From CAYPJE01 sp964410945 (GTDB lineage: Bacteria > Fidelibacterota > Marinisomatia > Marinisomatales > TCS56): 64,000 bases of DNA. The DNA is taken from positions 1 through 64,000 of the forward strand of contig CAYPJE010000006.1 in assembly GCA_964410945.1 (NCBI GenBank), in the 5' to 3' direction. The notes beneath the pieces are model-generated. The model was not told the DNA's origin. It saw nothing but the letters and a program-made list of their open reading frames with translations, and did no database searches. Position numbers and translations under genes: made by a program. Positions 62,082 through 64,000 of this stretch are shown here, in pieces. Within the stretch, counting starts at the first letter, position 1. Each line of letters begins with the position of its first letter.

Positions 62082-64000
62082 TTCAACCCGCCTGTCCGAT
62101 TGCCGGCTGACAGTTTCGTTTGAATCGACCGTGCCGCCTCAACTAGACTGAAATACCACCCATTGATATCGGCAGTGGATGAATTATCGTCAGAAATTCT
62201 AATCCTGATACTGTCCCGTTGTTCTACTGCAATATCGCCAATTATTGCTGAGGCATCCCAGACAAACGAATCGACATTGGCAATCGCTGTCCAATCGCTG
62301 GTCAATGGTGTCCATATATCATCATTATCAATACCCGGGTCGGTAGTTGTGGAATAATCCAGGTTGACTTTATTCACTTTACCGTAGGTCAACCAGCGGA
62401 TTATAATGGGTGATGATGTGGTTAAGGTTTCACCGCCGTTAGGATAAGTTATAATCAGTTCGTCGGGAGCAGATTCCATTACGCCCGTGCTGCTGATTTC
62501 AAATGTCATGTAGGATTGGATTTCGATATAATCCTCAAGGGCGAGATAGATTGACAGCGAATCACCGGAAATCGGATCAATCGGCGACCCGTTGAGATGG
62601 AAACGGGGTGTAGTATAGTGTTCACCGGCACTAGTCAATAACTTGATCTTGCCAGTGTCCATAACACTCGAACTGGTAAATTCACTGGGCTCGCCAACCA
62701 GGCGCGGATCGGTGTAATCGGTATCATAACTGATCAACTGGGGATCAGGAAGAACAATATTCAGTAATGTGTCGATATAGGTGACGAGGGTATCCTTGAC
62801 TGTATCCGAACCGCGCACAATATAGACCGGACCTTCTATACATTCGCTGAAATCGGACATAACACCGAAAATATAAATGGACGAGTCGGCTGACAACGAT
62901 GGGTCCAACTTGGCGCATTCAGTAACGGCATATAAGCTATCACCACCGGACAGATCAACTCCCATAGCGGCGGCCAGACTGTCCAGGTACACTCTTTCCA
63001 GGCTGAGTGGGAAATAACTCTGGTTGGACATCAATATGGAAATTTCGCCACCAACCGGAATATGATTGATCACCTGCGCAACCAGCTCGGCTCGCTTCAA
63101 TGAAGATCTGATCGTATTGCGCAATTCATAATCCCATTCTTCCAGTGGGGATTCATTGACGGGAATGAATGTCATGGGTGACATCAGTACCTCAAATGGT
63201 GCAATCAGCCGGTAGCTGCCTCCGATGGAGGCACCAACCACTATTGTTCCCCGTCCGTCGATCCGGGCAGCGGAACTGATCGTCATCACTTCCGGGTTGA
63301 ATGATAATAGATCGACAATTGTTGATTCGCCTTCTCCCGGCGAAACAGTTGTGCTGTCCGACCATTCTGTTGCCGAGGGACTATCGTAGATCAAAGTGGT
63401 CGTTCCCAGGCGGCTCAGCCGGATTATGGTTTTAATCGTGTCAATGGCATTATCCGGACTTCCCATTGCCCCGCGAACCCGCACGATACTGGAATCACCG
63501 AATGTATTCACTCCGATCATGTCCAGATCGAGAGCTACCGGAAGCTGAATCTGATTTAGCATTTCAAATTCGATCTTAACATCGGTAAAGGCCATACCAC
63601 TGAATCCTTCCGGCATGCCCGCCATTTCCTGTTCGGTGGGCGGAAAGGTTTGGATCAGGTTGGCCTGGAGTTCGGAAAAATGTAATTCCTGAACCTGAAC
63701 CCGCAAGCCCATCCGGCCGAATTCGGAACCGTCCAGTGGCAGGGAAGCTGTCTGTTCGGGAATTACGGCTGAAATATCAATCACCATTTCGGTCAGAGCA
63801 CTGTCAACACTGATCGGATTCCTGAAAGTATAGCCATCGATATCATAGGTACGCGAATAAGCACTGCTGTCACGGCTTAATACGGTTTCTATCTTAACCG
63901 AATCCTCTCCCACCGGCGGAACGAAATTGCGGAAATTCATGGCAAAGTCGATGTCGAAAAGATAGGTGCTCTGAAGATCGGAAATAACAATCTCATTCAC
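62078..64000 (-). CDS. Large secreted surface protein, 5' end outside the window
   Basis: The last 640 or so residues of a protein whose start is beyond the right edge. The open frame continues to the last base, so the GTG at 63998-64000 is not a supported start. It is rich in serine, threonine and aspartate and beta-rich. Near the end there is an Ig-like PNGGE module (ITYPNGGETLTTSSPIIIRW, with DSFVWDAS at its close), seen in many secreted FCB proteins. No catalytic motif is seen. The four-base overlap with the outer-membrane gene downstream suggests that the two work together at the cell surface. Confidence 0.8.
   Translation of the reverse strand: MNEIVISDLQSTYLFDIDFAMNFRNFVPPVGEDSVKIETVLSRDSSAYSRTYDIDGYTFRNPISVDSALTEMVIDISAVIPEQTASLPLDGSEFGRMGLRVQVQELHFSELQANLIQTFPPTEQEMAGMPEGFSGMAFTDVKIEFEMLNQIQLPVALDLDMIGVNTFGDSSIVRVRGAMGSPDNAIDTIKTIIRLSRLGTTTLIYDSPSATEWSDSTTVSPGEGESTIVDLLSFNPEVMTISSAARIDGRGTIVVGASIGGSYRLIAPFEVLMSPMTFIPVNESPLEEWDYELRNTIRSSLKRAELVAQVINHIPVGGEISILMSNQSYFPLSLERVYLDSLAAAMGVDLSGGDSLYAVTECAKLDPSLSADSSIYIFGVMSDFSECIEGPVYIVRGSDTVKDTLVTYIDTLLNIVLPDPQLISYDTDYTDPRLVGEPSEFTSSSVMDTGKIKLLTSAGEHYTTPRFHLNGSPIDPISGDSLSIYLALEDYIEIQSYMTFEISSTGVMESAPDELIITYPNGGETLTTSSPIIIRWLTYGKVNKVNLDYSTTTDPGIDNDDIWTPLTSDWTAIANVDSFVWDASAIIGDIAVEQRDSIRIRISDDNSSTADINGWYFSLVEAARSIQTKLSAGNRTGGLK

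Overview
The window reads as one contiguous chromosomal segment of a Gram-negative, free-living bacterium, probably of the FCB superphylum (Marinimicrobia, KSB1 or Calditrichota type); the exact phylum is an inference. The case for a two-membrane cell is an LptF/LptG-type permease, a beta-barrel-like outer-membrane protein (60678-62081), lipoproteins with clear lipoboxes and a SPOR-domain protein. MurE carries the DNPR motif, so peptidoglycan is of the meso-diaminopimelate type. Many starts have good Shine-Dalgarno sequences, and TTG and GTG starts occur (sucC, fabH, ndk, ftsI, lptG). No tRNA, rRNA, CRISPR array or intact transposase was found.

Layout. (1) 1-15787, all on the minus strand: a secreted oligoendopeptidase F, an SLC13-type anion/sodium symporter, a DUF1761 membrane protein, three tandem small STAS/SpoIIAA-like proteins, a MarC protein, a PAS protein with a zinc-ribbon-like tail, and two large hybrid histidine kinases that are clearly a tandem duplication with different N-terminal sensor domains. 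(2) 13531-16008, a gene-poor accessory interval: a cluster of imperfect palindromes sharing GCGGTTCG/CGAACCGC arms, two almost identical 45-bp direct repeats about 1.1 kb apart that look like insertion-sequence ends, a GC-rich hairpin block, and a fourth STAS-like gene. (3) 16081-31897, plus strand: a complete dcw cluster, mraZ-rsmH-ftsL-ftsI-murE-murF-mraY-murD-ftsW-murG-murC-ftsQ-ftsA-ftsZ, nearly every junction overlapping, preceded by a promoter and a two-repeat MraZ operator and closed by strong hairpins. murB and ddl are absent. (4) 32060-42514: rpmB (minus), GNAT, dus, P5C dehydrogenase, a P-loop GTPase of the cyclic-2,3-diphosphoglycerate-synthetase family, carbamate kinase, sucC-sucD, ndk, a SPOR lipoprotein and a polytopic membrane protein. 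(5) 42627-49201: yceD-rpmF-plsX-fabH-fabD-fabG-acpP-fabF-rnc, the classical fatty-acid synthesis operon. (6) 49198-58242, minus strand: bifunctional nuclease, sugar-phosphate isomerase, polyprenyl synthase, phosphomannomutase, a lipoprotein, a membrane methyltransferase, rubrerythrin, GNAT, a divergent alkaline phosphatase and murQ. (7) 58329-64000: DUF503, prmA, lptF/G, then the convergent outer-membrane pair at the right edge.

Together the core is envelope biogenesis: cytoplasmic peptidoglycan precursor synthesis and division (dcw), membrane lipid supply (fab operon), polyprenyl carrier precursor and sugar-phosphate supply (50910-53244), peptidoglycan recycling (murQ) and lipopolysaccharide export (lptF/G). 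The accessory interest lies in the palindrome/IS-end interval, the four STAS-like paralogs, the duplicated hybrid kinases, the GTPase-carbamate kinase pair and the alkaline phosphatase homolog that lacks the usual histidine metal ligands.
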